A stretch of DNA of 64,000 nt, taken from Cohnella fermenti. GTDB taxonomy: Bacteria; Bacillota; Bacilli; Paenibacillales; Paenibacillaceae. Of this stretch, positions 8,917-17,678 are shown one piece after another. How positions within the stretch are numbered: the stretch's first letter is position 1; every line of letters starts with the position of its first letter. The stretch lies in contig NZ_SSOB01000021.1 of NCBI RefSeq assembly GCF_004801405.1, positions 1-64,000 on the forward strand. Direction: 5' to 3'. The position numbers and the translations under genes were made by a program. Under the pieces are notes generated by a model. The model did no database searches. It was not told where the DNA came from and saw only the letters and a program-made list of their open reading frames with translations.

Positions 8917-10250
8917 GGCCGTCCATGTCCAAACATCCCACTCTCGATTTGCAGCAATATCCGCCCACGGCAGGCCCCAGCGCGCTGGATCGTCTGAAGT
9001 TGTTCCTGTCCTTCGACATCGTAGGCTCCACCGAGCACAAGCAGAAGAATCCGGAATCGTGGCAAAGCGACTTCAACTCGTTCTACGTGGAGATCGAGAA
9101 CAGAATCAGGCTGCTTAATTCAAGAATCAATCGACATGGGAGAGAGATTTATAATATCCGGCCATGGAAGCGGCTCGGAGACGAGGTTATTTTTGAGACG
9201 GACATCATCTCCAGCAAGTATTTATTGAAGGCGCTTGACGGGGCATTCGAGGTCCTCCATACGACTGCCCAATTCCTCGAAAACAATGAAAGGGCGAAGC
9301 CTTATTTAAGTTTGAAAGCCGCCGCTTGGGTTTGTCCCGTGGACCATAAGAGCAATATTTCCCCGGAAGGCACTCAAGATTTTATTGGCAAACATATCGA
9401 TGAAGGATTTCGGGTCGCAGGCAATTTCGCGAAGAGAAGACAGCTTGCCGTAAGCTGTGAACTCGCTTATTTGGTTGCTTCGTTTAACGAGCACTCCCCC
9501 TTGGAACCGTTTTATTTCCTCGGCTACAGACCGCTTAAGGGAGTGTGGCAAGGCAGCTACTACCCCGTAATCTGGTTCTCCAACAATCTTGAGCAATCCT
9601 TAACCCATCTCCCTTTCGACCAACAAGAGAAGTGCGAATTGACCAAGCTATTGGGCGAAGACAGGAAGATGAGCTGTCGCGTTATGAAGTCAACGCTGGA
9701 ACGCGTAATACGGGAGAAACAACTCGATTCACATGCGGCATCCATGGTTGATTACTTGCAGGCTGAACCCCAAATTATTTACAAGAGAGAGGATTTCCCC
9801 GTCAAAGTTGAGGTCCATAACGCTATTATCTGCTACGACGAGGCAAACCAAAAGTTCTTGCTGCACAAGCGCCCCTCCCATCGGGGAGTTGGAGCCCATA
9901 AATGGGCGGCACCCGGCGGCCAAATTAACATAAATGAATCTTTGGAAGCCTCCTGCAGAAGAAAGGCGTACGAGGAGCTAAATATCTCGGATATCACCCC
10001 CAAGATGGATGTCGTGGTCCCATACTTTATACCATCGAACGAGATCGGCGTGGGGATCAACGGGTTCAGGGTTCTTTGTCTTATTTCTCCGGCAGAGTGC
10101 AAACGATTCGTCGAGAAAGACGATCCCGATGAGAAATTCAAGTGGTTCTCGCTCAAGGATCTGTCCACAGTTAACAAAGAGGAGACCGTCCCCAATTTGT
10201 ACGAAGAGATACTTACATTATTGCAACATTTCAACGTCAGTTCTCAATAA
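8913..10250 (+). CDS. Class III nucleotide-cyclase-like domain fused to a Nudix-like domain
   Basis: A 445-residue protein if the GTG at 8913 (inside the previous stop) is used; ATG at 8925 is the alternative. Residues about 28-185 resemble a class III cyclase: metal Asp35 in FLSFDIVGST, Lys86 then Asp90 in KRLGDEVIF, and an Asn171-x3-Arg175 pair in GNFAKRR that matches the transition-state pair. Residues about 303-440 resemble a Nudix hydrolase with GGQ, an EE pair and hydrophobic positions of the box in place, but the Glu of the canonical RE is Lys (RKAYEEL). No membrane segment is seen. A signal-making cyclase joined to a nucleotide-binding or degrading module is the plain reading; nucleotide choice cannot be told, and activity is unproven. 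Confidence 0.75.
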   Translation: MRPSMSKHPTLDLQQYPPTAGPSALDRLKLFLSFDIVGSTEHKQKNPESWQSDFNSFYVEIENRIRLLNSRINRHGREIYNIRPWKRLGDEVIFETDIISSKYLLKALDGAFEVLHTTAQFLENNERAKPYLSLKAAAWVCPVDHKSNISPEGTQDFIGKHIDEGFRVAGNFAKRRQLAVSCELAYLVASFNEHSPLEPFYFLGYRPLKGVWQGSYYPVIWFSNNLEQSLTHLPFDQQEKCELTKLLGEDRKMSCRVMKSTLERVIREKQLDSHAASMVDYLQAEPQIIYKREDFPVKVEVHNAIICYDEANQKFLLHKRPSHRGVGAHKWAAPGGQININESLEASCRRKAYEELNISDITPKMDVVVPYFIPSNEIGVGINGFRVLCLISPAECKRFVEKDDPDEKFKWFSLKDLSTVNKEETVPNLYEEILTLLQHFNVSSQ

Positions 10251-10352
10251 GAATATTACAATAGCAACCCCATTCTTCCGATAAAATAGGAGAATGGAAC
10301 TAGTCAACGATTCATTCTGTCAGGATTAATATTATAAAGGAGAGGTACAGAG

Positions 10353-10655
10353 ATGCAATATCAGTTCGTCCAACAGGTCAAGATCGTAGATATGAATGAA
10401 GAGATCATAGCGGAAGTGCTGTTCGAGCATGGGGAATTCGAGACGGCTGCCTTGTCGATCGGCACCTCCGTCCTGATTCAACAATTGGGCCTGAGAGAAT
10501 TCACCGTCGTCTATGACAAGAGAGAGGGCAAGATCGCCCGTTACAAAATCGCCGATATCGAGATCGATCTCATCGCACAGCCGACCGTCACCCGGGTTTA
10601 TCTGGAGCCGGTGACGCTTATTGTCGGCCAGCACGATATCGGAGCCATGGCCTGA
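10353..10655 (+). CDS. Small unknown protein
   Basis: A 100-residue protein with a good site (AAAGGAGAGG) before ATG 10353. It is acidic, with alternating hydrophobic residues suggesting beta strands (VKIVDMNEEIIAEVLFEHGEF); no signal peptide, membrane segment or known motif. It lies 102 bases after the cyclase-Nudix gene on the same strand and before a strong terminator. It might belong to that unit or stand alone. Codon use resembles the core genome more than the preceding pair. I do not recognise the family. Confidence 0.65.
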   Translation: MQYQFVQQVKIVDMNEEIIAEVLFEHGEFETAALSIGTSVLIQQLGLREFTVVYDKREGKIARYKIADIEIDLIAQPTVTRVYLEPVTLIVGQHDIGAMA

Positions 10656-10694
10656 CAGCCGCACCCGATCCTTCATCGCATAGGGCAACGGGAC

Positions 10695-10733
10695 AAGCCG
10701 GCATCCTCCCCCCTCGAAGGGGAATGCCGGCTT
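10695..10733. terminator. Bidirectional terminator
   Basis: AAGCCGGCAT and ATGCCGGCTT arms enclose a further CCCC/GGGG stem. It lies between convergent genes and can serve both. Confidence 0.75.
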
Positions 10734-10764
10734 GTTGCGGTTCGCTGTGTCTGGTAATTCAATC

Positions 10765-11748
10765 TCACTTCCCGGTAAGACTGTCGACGACAAACTTTAA
10801 TTGGGCCTCCAACGACACGGGGTCGCTGTAAACGAATCCTCTGCCGTCGTTCCGGAATACGCGATTATTTTGGACGGCAGGCAAGCCTTCCCATATGGGT
10901 CCTTCGAAGACAACCTCCGGATTCTCATTCCCCGTCCATCCGCTGATGAAGATATAATCGCCTGCATATTCGGGCAACAGCTCCAACGACAGTTGTGCCC
11001 ATCCCTTGCCGCTGTCGATCGCTTCCTTCTGGATAATCGGCGGCGCCTTCAGATGGAATTCCCCATAGATGATATCTCCGCCTCTTCCGAATGCCCCGTA
11101 CGCATAAAATTCCTTGGCGCTCGACTCGTCGAAGATGGATACCGTTCTATCGCCAACCGCAGCCTCGACCGACGGCTTGTTCTCTGCGATTTGCTTATCC
11201 CATGCAGCGATCCAGGCTTCCGCCTGGGCTTCCCTGCCTGTCATCTTCCCGAATTCCAGCAACTGCTCTCTCATCGGCGTACCGTAGTCGATCGCTACTG
11301 TCGGCGCAATCTTGGACAGGCTCGAGATCGCTTCTTGATCGTTCCAGATAATAATCAGGTCCGGATTCAGCTCCACAATCTTCTCAAGCGGAACGTCCTC
11401 GCCGATATTTTCCACCCCATCCAGCTTGCCTTGCAAGTAGTCATTATCGAACGCCTCTCCCCCGGCGCCCACGGGCTCAATGCCGAGCGCAAGCAAATGG
11501 CCGACATAGGCCCCGGCCACCGCAACGATCCGGCGAGGGTTTCTCGGCACTTGAATATCTCCGTTTATTGCGTTATAAGTCATGGTTCCGGAGCCGCTTA
11601 CTGTCTCTGTTTGTGCGGTTGCCGCGCTTGCTCCGTTACTCGCGGAATGGTTCGCCGAATTTGTATTCGACGCGTTGGAGCACGCACTCAGCAATAAGGC
11701 AAGGCATAACAATAGAGTGACTCCCACGGACGCCCCGTTTCTGTACAT
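10765..11748 (-). other. Internal start: stand-alone siderophore-binding lipoprotein
   Basis: ATG at 11748 preceded by AAAGAGGGG would give a 327-residue lipoprotein of normal size for Fe(III)-siderophore binding proteins, with signal peptide and Cys23 in LLSAC. A Fur box sits 26 bases upstream. This is probably the main product even though the upstream frame reads through. Confidence 0.65.
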
Positions 11749-12708
11749 CGGTAAATTCCCCTCTTTTTCATAATGATAATAGTTCTCATTATAATTTTGA
11801 GGTTTATGCGGCACAATGGACGATCCGAGCCAAGCGATTGGACGATTGAACCCCCTCTTCTCTTCCTTCGACCGGTCTTTGAATTGCTTCGGGTTGAGTC
11901 CGGCAACCTTCTTGAAGATTCTCGTAAAATAAGACACATCCCCATACCCGACGCTGACTGCCGCCTCCTGTATCGTAATATCCGTTCTGCGCAATAATTC
12001 CTTGGCTCTGTCGACTCTTATTCTAATCAAATAATCAATAATGCTGTTCCCCGTATCTCTTCTGAACTGCTTGGACACATAAGGCACACTGTAGTGGAAA
12101 ATCCGCGCAAGCGATTCTCGAGTAATGGGTTCGCTGTAGTGATCATGCATATATCGAACGACCTGCGCCGTAAGGTTGGGACGGGCTAAGCCAACCTCCT
12201 CGTGTTCCAACTGTTGCATCACTGCGTGAACAAATTGGAGAAACAATGTCTTCACGTGGAATTTCTCCAGCCTGCCCGATCTTCGCCATTCCTGCAGCAT
12301 CCTGTCGGCCAGCGTAAATAAAGAAGCCGGATAGAGTGGAATAAAGCCGTATTGCAGCCGGAACGGGTCCTGCCGGTCCAGAAGACGCAGGATCTCCCGG
12401 TCGCAGGGCAATGAGGCCGTTGCTTTATAGAGAATTAAGTAATATTCAAACGTGTCTTCCACCGAAGAGATATCGAGACAAGCGCCTTTGCCGCCATGCA
12501 GGACATAGAACCGACTCACCCTATGCTCGGTTCCATCCATTCTCACCTGCGCGCCGCCCCCTGTTGCATATAGAAAGCCGCTTGCGGGTAACCGGTAAGA
12601 CCGCAATTCCTCCCCCAGGGTCATTGATGTGTGCCGTACATCCATTATCTTCACGGCTGCGGCATTCCATAGGAGAACGTGGTCTTGTATATTCAGGTTG
12701 GCACGCAA
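10765..12708 (-). CDS. AraC-family regulator continuous in frame with a siderophore-binding lipoprotein
   Basis: One open frame of 647 residues. It starts at TTG 12708 after GGGAGG. Residues 1-290 are an AraC regulator with two HTH motifs at about 185-285. Residues about 291-320 correspond to what looks like a non-coding spacer: it contains a Fur box and a GAGGGG ribosome site. Met321 (11748) then begins a typical lipoprotein with lipobox LLSAC (Cys343) and a ferric-siderophore/cobalamin-type periplasmic-binding domain. Either two genes have lost the stop between them, or a fused membrane regulator is made. Btr-like AraC-binding-protein fusions are known, but they lack an internal signal peptide. 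No permease is adjacent. Confidence 0.8.
   Translation of the reverse strand: MRANLNIQDHVLLWNAAAVKIMDVRHTSMTLGEELRSYRLPASGFLYATGGGAQVRMDGTEHRVSRFYVLHGGKGACLDISSVEDTFEYYLILYKATASLPCDREILRLLDRQDPFRLQYGFIPLYPASLFTLADRMLQEWRRSGRLEKFHVKTLFLQFVHAVMQQLEHEEVGLARPNLTAQVVRYMHDHYSEPITRESLARIFHYSVPYVSKQFRRDTGNSIIDYLIRIRVDRAKELLRRTDITIQEAAVSVGYGDVSYFTRIFKKVAGLNPKQFKDRSKEEKRGFNRPIAWLGSSIVPHKPQNYNENYYHYEKEGNLPMYRNGASVGVTLLLCLALLLSACSNASNTNSANHSASNGASAATAQTETVSGSGTMTYNAINGDIQVPRNPRRIVAVAGAYVGHLLALGIEPVGAGGEAFDNDYLQGKLDGVENIGEDVPLEKIVELNPDLIIIWNDQEAISSLSKIAPTVAIDYGTPMREQLLEFGKMTGREAQAEAWIAAWDKQIAENKPSVEAAVGDRTVSIFDESSAKEFYAYGAFGRGGDIIYGEFHLKAPPIIQKEAIDSGKGWAQLSLELLPEYAGDYIFISGWTGNENPEVVFEGPIWEGLPAVQNNRVFRNDGRGFVYSDPVSLEAQLKFVVDSLTGK
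11774..11788. promoter_or_regulatory. Fur box before the internal lipoprotein start
   Basis: The 7-1-7 motif TGATAAT-A-GTTCTCA; one arm is a perfect Fur half-site and the other matches five of seven. It lies inside the open frame of the AraC/lipoprotein ORF. Confidence 0.65.
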
Positions 12709-12726
12709 TCGGTGAGCCTCCCAAGT

Positions 12727-12741
12727 TGAGAATAGTTATCA
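12727..12741. promoter_or_regulatory. Fur box before the AraC regulator
   Basis: TGAGAAT-A-GTTATCA, a 7-1-7 Fur-type inverted repeat 19 bases upstream of the TTG start at 12708. It implies iron repression of the regulator itself. Confidence 0.6.
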
Positions 12742-12814
12742 TCATGGAGATTATAATCGATCCGCCCGGCAAGCTCAAACTATGGGTAGTTTAAAGGCAA
12801 GGATTGCGTACCGC

Positions 12815-13408
12815 TTACTCGATAGCTTCGAGCTCTTCACGAATCGACTTCAGCTCTTGCATTCCTTTATTAAGTATTTCTTTGGGCGGCTGGAATCGAA
12901 TAGATAGCTTTTTCCCCGTTCTGCTAATCCTCCAATCCCGTGATGCTTTATCAAAAAACAAATCGTAAGTTTCATCCAAATGTTGACCGAAGGCTGTTAA
13001 CTGTTCTTTATTCATTAACGGCAATTTGGATTTGAATTGATTAACAATCTCTTTGTACTCTTGATCGAATTGTTGAATGACTTCTAAATAATCGTCGTAA
13101 AGCTCATATTCTGCTTGTACCTCATATGCAAAATCCATAATGATCGACTCTCCGGGCACGGCCAATATCCAATATAGACCGGATTGTTCCTCGCTAACAG
13201 GGAGATATGCCCCCTCTTTCGCTGCTAATTCATTAACAAACGCTCTGAAATATCCTAATTCCTTTCCCCTTTCAATATATTCATTCATGATAATTCCTGT
13301 TTCCAGTGCAGTTTGATTTGATTTACGGTCAAAATACATTTTCAATAAAAATGCATTTGCTAAAATCGAAAGGAACAGACAGAACGCTATCGCACTATTT
13401 TTATTCAC
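12815..13408 (-). CDS. Unknown single-pass membrane protein
   Basis: A 197-residue protein with GTG start after GGGGAGGG. Residues 5-24 form one membrane segment (AIAFCLFLSILANAFLL); the rest is a charged, mostly helical extracytoplasmic domain ending in a Glu/Lys-rich helix. It is AT-rich compared with its neighbours. I recognise no family. It may be anchored at the outer face of the membrane; function unknown. Confidence 0.7.
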   Translation of the reverse strand: MNKNSAIAFCLFLSILANAFLLKMYFDRKSNQTALETGIIMNEYIERGKELGYFRAFVNELAAKEGAYLPVSEEQSGLYWILAVPGESIIMDFAYEVQAEYELYDDYLEVIQQFDQEYKEIVNQFKSKLPLMNKEQLTAFGQHLDETYDLFFDKASRDWRISRTGKKLSIRFQPPKEILNKGMQELKSIREELEAIE

Positions 13409-13477
13409 TTTTTTCCCTCCCCGATCAATAATATCCTATGATATGCGCGAACACTACCGTTTATGGAACAGCCCAAA

Positions 13478-13521
13478 GAGGGCTGCAGCAGTCTGCCCAA
13501 CGGCAATCTGTCGCAGCCCTC
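13478..13521 (-). terminator. Terminator after the sulfurtransferase gene
   Basis: GAGGGCTGC and GCAGCCCTC arms with a loop of about 26 bases; on the minus strand TTT follows. It lies 30 bases after the stop at 13552. Confidence 0.5.
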
Positions 13522-13551
13522 AAACCCGCGTCCGACGCGGCCTCTCGGTTC

Positions 13552-14394
13552 TTACTCTTCTCCCATCGCCACCGGATTCTCGCTGTAAGAGATCCAGTCG
13601 CTCCACGATCCGGCATAGAGACGCACCTTCTCGAACCCGGCTTCGCTCAAGGCGAGGACGTTCGGCGTGGCGGTGACGCCGGAGCCGCAATAGACGACGA
13701 GCTCCTTGTCGCGCGGGAGATCGGCGAAGTGCGCGGCGAGCGCCTCCGCGTCCTTGAACCGGCCCTGCTCGTCCTGCGTGCCCTTCCAGAACTTGTTGCG
13801 TGCGCTGGGAATATGACCGGCCTTCTTGTCGAGCGGCTCGACCTCGCCGCGGTAGCGTTGGGCATCGCGCGAATCGACCAGCACGCGCTCGTCGCCGCCG
13901 AGCGATTCGCGCACCTCGTCCGCCTCGACGAGCATGCTGTGCTGCACGGTCGCGAGGAACGCCGAAGGGATAAGCACCTTCTGGTCGGCGTTCACCGGGA
14001 AGCCTTCGCGCACCCAGGCGGAGTAGCCTTCGTCCATGACGAAGACATTCTCGTGGCCCAGATAGCGGAGCAGCCACCACAAGCGGGAGGCCATCGCGCC
14101 GCCCTGGTCGTCGTATGCGACGACGCGGGAATCGTTGCCGATGCCGATGCGGCTGAGTCGGGAGGCCAGCTCGGCCGCATCGGGGAGCGGATGGCGGCCG
14201 CCGTGCCCGTCCGGCTCGACCGGAGCGGACAAGTCCCGCTCCAGGTCAAGGTAGACCGCGCCGGGAATATGCGCTTCCTCGTAAGCGGCGCGCCCCGCAT
14301 CCGGCTGCCCCATCACGAAGCGGCAATCCACGATAACCAGATCGGATTCGTATAGACGGGCGAGCAGCCATTTTCTAGACACGATGTGCTTCAT
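13552..14394 (-). CDS. Two-domain sulfurtransferase (rhodanese / 3-mercaptopyruvate type)
   Basis: A 280-residue cytoplasmic enzyme with ATG at 14394 behind GAGAGGAAG; the frame opens further upstream without support. It has two tandem rhodanese domains, an inactive N-terminal one (IVDCRFVMGQPDAGR) and a C-terminal one whose active loop CGSGVTA (Cys near residue 231) resembles 3-mercaptopyruvate rather than thiosulfate sulfurtransferases. It would transfer sulfane sulfur to thiols or cyanide. It lies 31 bases downstream of the MFS gene and is probably co-transcribed with it. Confidence 0.88.
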   Translation of the reverse strand: MKHIVSRKWLLARLYESDLVIVDCRFVMGQPDAGRAAYEEAHIPGAVYLDLERDLSAPVEPDGHGGRHPLPDAAELASRLSRIGIGNDSRVVAYDDQGGAMASRLWWLLRYLGHENVFVMDEGYSAWVREGFPVNADQKVLIPSAFLATVQHSMLVEADEVRESLGGDERVLVDSRDAQRYRGEVEPLDKKAGHIPSARNKFWKGTQDEQGRFKDAEALAAHFADLPRDKELVVYCGSGVTATPNVLALSEAGFEKVRLYAGSWSDWISYSENPVAMGEE

Positions 14395-14425
14395 TAAGGA
14401 TCTCTTCCTCTCCATCATTAATCGA

Positions 14426-15811
14426 TTATTGAGCCGTTGAAGGCGACGAAGTATGAGAGCGGCTCGTCCTTCGAGCCAGGGCAAGCGCCGCCAGCACGAT
14501 GGCGATCATCGCGGCGGAGAACGTGAAGAACAGCCATCTCGATGTCGACACCGCGTATTGGTCGAGCGCCCAGCCGATCAGCTTCGGCATGATCGCTCCG
14601 CCGAGCAGCCCGCAGGCGATCAGCAGGCTTGTCGTCCGCTCGGTAACGCCGGGCACGGCACGATTCGTGAACACGAGCCCGATGGCGAACAAGCCCGAGA
14701 ACGCGAATCCGGCGATGAACGAGAAGACGAACATCTCCGTCGTTCCTCCGCTAAGCGCCATCACCAGGAAGCAAGCCGCACCCAGCGCGGAACCGAGCAG
14801 CAGGTACATTCCGCCGCCGATCCGGTCCGCCAGTTGGCCGGAGATGAGACGTCCGAGAGTCATCGCAACCCAGAAGGCGCTGATGGAGAGCGCCGCCGAC
14901 GCGTCCGACAAGCCGTTCTCCTGAACGAGCATGGACGGCAGGTAGTGGACGAAGCTCATCTCCATGCCGACGTAGACGACGAAGAACAGCGCGCAGCAGC
15001 CGAGCAGCAGCCCATAGCGTCTTCCTGCCCTGCCGCTCCATCGCCTTCCCGGAGTCGACGAGCCCGGCGCAAGCGACGCATCGCCGCCCCCGTGCCCGGC
15101 ACCGTCTCCGGCGTGGGCATCGCCCCTCGCCCCGAGAAGCTCGGTCGGCCACAGCGTAAGCCACAGCACGAAGGTGACCGCCGCAAGCGCGCCGACGATC
15201 CCGAAGGCGAGCTTCCATTGCCCCGCTTCGATCAGCGCCGCTCCCGCGAACGGGATGATGAGCGCGCCAAGCCCGAAGAACGTCTCCAGTCGGCTCATCG
15301 CCACGTTCGCCCGTTCCCCGGTCGCCGAGATGATCAGCGAGCCGATCAGCGCTTCGATGATGCCGAAGCAGAAGCCCGTCAGCGGCGCGACGGCAAGCAT
15401 CGCTCCCCACTCCGGTTGAGTCATATAGATAAATTCCATCATCGCCATGCCGAGGAACGATGCGAGCAGCAGCCCTCTCCTTCCAATCCTGCCGATCAGC
15501 AGCGGAGCCGCCATCGTGCCCGCGAGTCCGCCGAGGAATTGGTTCATAACAAGCTGGCCTCCGTCGCCGTACTGCACGCCATAGGCATGGACCATCGGCT
15601 CGAGCACCGACCCCACCACCAGTTGGCCGAGACCGATCGTCAGATAAGCCATGCACCCCAGGAAAATCAACCGAGACATCTTGATGCCGTACTCCTCTCC
15701 AGCCCCACCATCCAGCCAACCATGCAGCCGACCATACAGATTCGCCTGCGATTCGATCATGTCGAAGCCGCGCCGCCGGATCGTTTCCTTCGAGTATACC
15801 ATGAGTCGCAC
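14426..15811 (-). CDS. MFS transporter
   Basis: A 461-residue membrane protein with GTG start supported by AAGGAG. About 12 hydrophobic helices are visible, with a short charged N-terminus (about 44 residues) and a glycine/serine-rich loop between the two halves near residues 230-260. The conserved loop after helix 2 (GRIGRRG) and a later GRLISGQLADRIGGG mark the major facilitator superfamily, closest in look to the FucP-like sugar-transporter group. Substrate cannot be told. It probably shares a transcript with the sulfurtransferase. Confidence 0.85.
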   Translation of the reverse strand: MRLMVYSKETIRRRGFDMIESQANLYGRLHGWLDGGAGEEYGIKMSRLIFLGCMAYLTIGLGQLVVGSVLEPMVHAYGVQYGDGGQLVMNQFLGGLAGTMAAPLLIGRIGRRGLLLASFLGMAMMEFIYMTQPEWGAMLAVAPLTGFCFGIIEALIGSLIISATGERANVAMSRLETFFGLGALIIPFAGAALIEAGQWKLAFGIVGALAAVTFVLWLTLWPTELLGARGDAHAGDGAGHGGGDASLAPGSSTPGRRWSGRAGRRYGLLLGCCALFFVVYVGMEMSFVHYLPSMLVQENGLSDASAALSISAFWVAMTLGRLISGQLADRIGGGMYLLLGSALGAACFLVMALSGGTTEMFVFSFIAGFAFSGLFAIGLVFTNRAVPGVTERTTSLLIACGLLGGAIMPKLIGWALDQYAVSTSRWLFFTFSAAMIAIVLAALALARRTSRSHTSSPSTAQ

Positions 15812-15890
15812 GATCGCCGCTCCTTCTTTATACCGACACGGACTTCATGTTATCTTGATATAGGAGCAATCGGAAGGACGTGAGCAGCAA

Positions 15891-16397
15891 GTGAGATTCA
15901 TGAGAACCCGGCAGGCGGTCGCGATTCCGGAATTCCGCATCGGCGCGATGACGGAGGAGGACGGAGCGGACATTGCCGAGTGGCGATACCCGCCTCCTTA
16001 CCACCTGTATCGTTGGCCTTCCTGGGAACGGATGGTCGACGAGGGGCTGGAATTCGGCGATCCTCACATCCGCGCCCGGCAGTACGTCTCGATCCGGAAC
16101 GAGGAGGGCGAGTTGATCGGATACGCGCAGTTCTTCCCCATGGTCGGGGTCGTGCGGCTTGGCCTCGGGCTTCGGCCGGACTGCTGCGACCGAGGCTGGG
16201 GGACGGCCTTCGCCGAAGCGATCGCGCGCGAAGCGGCGCGGAGATCCCCGAACGCCGAGATCGACCTGGAGGTCGAGACGTGGAACAAGCGGGCGATTCG
16301 GACGTATAAGCGAGCGGGATTCAAGATCACCGACAAGTACAAGCGCGAAGCCTCGAACCGGACCGTGACGATCTATTGCATGAAGCTTCAGGCTTAG
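15891..16397 (+). CDS. GNAT-family N-acetyltransferase
   Basis: A 168-residue protein with GTG start after GGAAGGA, divergent from the MFS gene. The acetyl-CoA-binding region reads VRLGLGLRPDCCDRGWGTAFAEAI (about residues 84-107), followed by the usual VETWNKRAIRTYKRAGF motif. The N-terminus (AEWRYPPPYHLYRW) is typical of RimJ/RimL-like members that act on small molecules or protein N-termini. The substrate is unknown. Confidence 0.85.
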   Translation: MRFMRTRQAVAIPEFRIGAMTEEDGADIAEWRYPPPYHLYRWPSWERMVDEGLEFGDPHIRARQYVSIRNEEGELIGYAQFFPMVGVVRLGLGLRPDCCDRGWGTAFAEAIAREAARRSPNAEIDLEVETWNKRAIRTYKRAGFKITDKYKREASNRTVTIYCMKLQA

Positions 16398-16436
16398 AGT
16401 CCCCCTGGCCCCTGATCCGATGACCTTTGTGATTTT

Positions 16437-16612
16437 ATACGATTTTTCACATTCTTCGGCTTGGATTGGAGAAAATCGCGGCGTTTTATGCGTTTTTTAG
16501 CATACATCCAGCGTACCGGGCCGGAATTTTCTGCATTTATGCTATTTTTCACATAGAATCGCCTAAACTTCCGTTATCTCGTCGCGCCAATGCGGTTTTT
16601 CGCATAAAATTC
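16437..16612. repeat. Tandem 51-bp hairpin units, cluster 2
   Basis: Four units begin at 16437, 16488, 16539 and 16590, each 51 bases apart. The last core, ATGCGGTTTTTCGCAT, is a perfect 5-bp stem around GTTTTT. Between cores the sequence varies but keeps a CCGG/TCGG-like centre. Same family as 205-376 and 29366-29436. Confidence 0.75.
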
Positions 16613-16767
16613 GGGGGCCGTCGGGCGGAAGCGGAGACGAGGGCTTTATCGACGGCTCCACATGCGAGCGAGGGACGAATGGGTCAGTCGAACAGGTCTC
16701 CGAACAATCGCCGCCCATCCGCCCCATCGTTGCCGCCGCAGGATTTGCGAAAAAAAGCTCATCTCTC

Positions 16768-16795
16768 TAAATCTTTCGTCGCCAGATGACGATAA
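16768..16795 (+). promoter_or_regulatory. Putative sigma-D (flagellar) promoter of motAB
   Basis: TAAA at 16768 and GACGATAA at 16788-16795 are separated by 16 bases. The latter matches six of eight bases of the Bacillus sigma-D -10 element GCCGATAT. It lies about 75 bases before motA. Confidence 0.4.
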
Positions 16796-16868
16796 CACTA
16801 GTAACGTGTCAGGTGCGTGCGACAAACCAGCCACGCAACTTAATTCAGAGACAAGCTGGGGTGTACGA

Positions 16869-17678
16869 ATGAAGAACTCAACAATAATCGGGCTTATCCT
16901 AGGTTTCTTCGCGCTAATCGTGGGGATGATCCTGAAGGGAGCTCCGATCACGGCTCTTATCTCCAACCCGGCCGCTTACGTTATCATTCTTATCGGGACC
17001 GCCGCTTCGGTCGTCATGGCCTTCCCGAGCCGGGAACTGTCCAAGGTGCCGAAGCTGTTCAAGATCATCTTCATCGAGCAGAAGCTGATCTCGAAGCAGG
17101 AAGTCATCACGATGTTTATGGAATGGGCTTCGATTACGCGTCGCGAAGGTCTGCTCGCCCTGGAAGCGAGAGTCGACGAGATCGAGGACCAGTTCCTGAA
17201 GAACGGCATGCGCATGATCATCGACGGGAATGACCAGGACTTCGTACGCGACGTATTGCTTGAGGATATCTCTGCGACGGAGGATCGGCACAAGGCCGGC
17301 GCGCAGATTTTCTCGCAGGCGGGGATGTACGCTCCGACGCTGGGGGTTCTCGGTGCGGTTATCGGCTTGATCGCCGCTCTCGGCAATCTGGAGGAGATGG
17401 AGAAGCTGGCCCATGCCGTCGCCGGCGCCTTCGTGGCCACCGTTCTCGGTATCTTCACCGGTTACGTGCTCTGGCACCCGATGTCCAATAAGCTGAAGCG
17501 CTTGTCCAAGCGCGAAGTCGAGCTTCGCTTGATGATGGTGGAAGGCTTGCTGTCCATTCAATCCGGCGTCTCCACGACGGCAATCCAGCAGAAGCTGTCC
17601 GTCTTCCTGACGCCGACCGAGCGCCAACGCATGGCGGAGAAGGAGGAAGCCGCACGTGAGCAGAAGGAATCGGCATGA
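16869..17678 (+). CDS. motA: Flagellar motor stator protein MotA
   Basis: A 269-residue inner-membrane protein; ATG at 16869 was chosen because the first helix starts at once (MKNSTIIGLILGFFALIVGMILKG). Four membrane helices are seen, with a cytoplasmic loop rich in charges between helices 2 and 3, and the conserved AGMYAPTLGVLGAVIGL segment of helix 3. With MotB it forms the ion channel that drives flagellar rotation. motB overlaps by 23 bases. No other flagellar genes are nearby, which is usual for stator genes. Confidence 0.93.
   Translation: MKNSTIIGLILGFFALIVGMILKGAPITALISNPAAYVIILIGTAASVVMAFPSRELSKVPKLFKIIFIEQKLISKQEVITMFMEWASITRREGLLALEARVDEIEDQFLKNGMRMIIDGNDQDFVRDVLLEDISATEDRHKAGAQIFSQAGMYAPTLGVLGAVIGLIAALGNLEEMEKLAHAVAGAFVATVLGIFTGYVLWHPMSNKLKRLSKREVELRLMMVEGLLSIQSGVSTTAIQQKLSVFLTPTERQRMAEKEEAAREQKESA

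Larger units (their letters stand above)
16398..16868. other. Intergenic region before motA
   Basis: No gene is visible in these 471 bases. They hold four hairpin units (16437-16605) and a possible sigma-D promoter (16768-16795). Confidence 0.7.
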
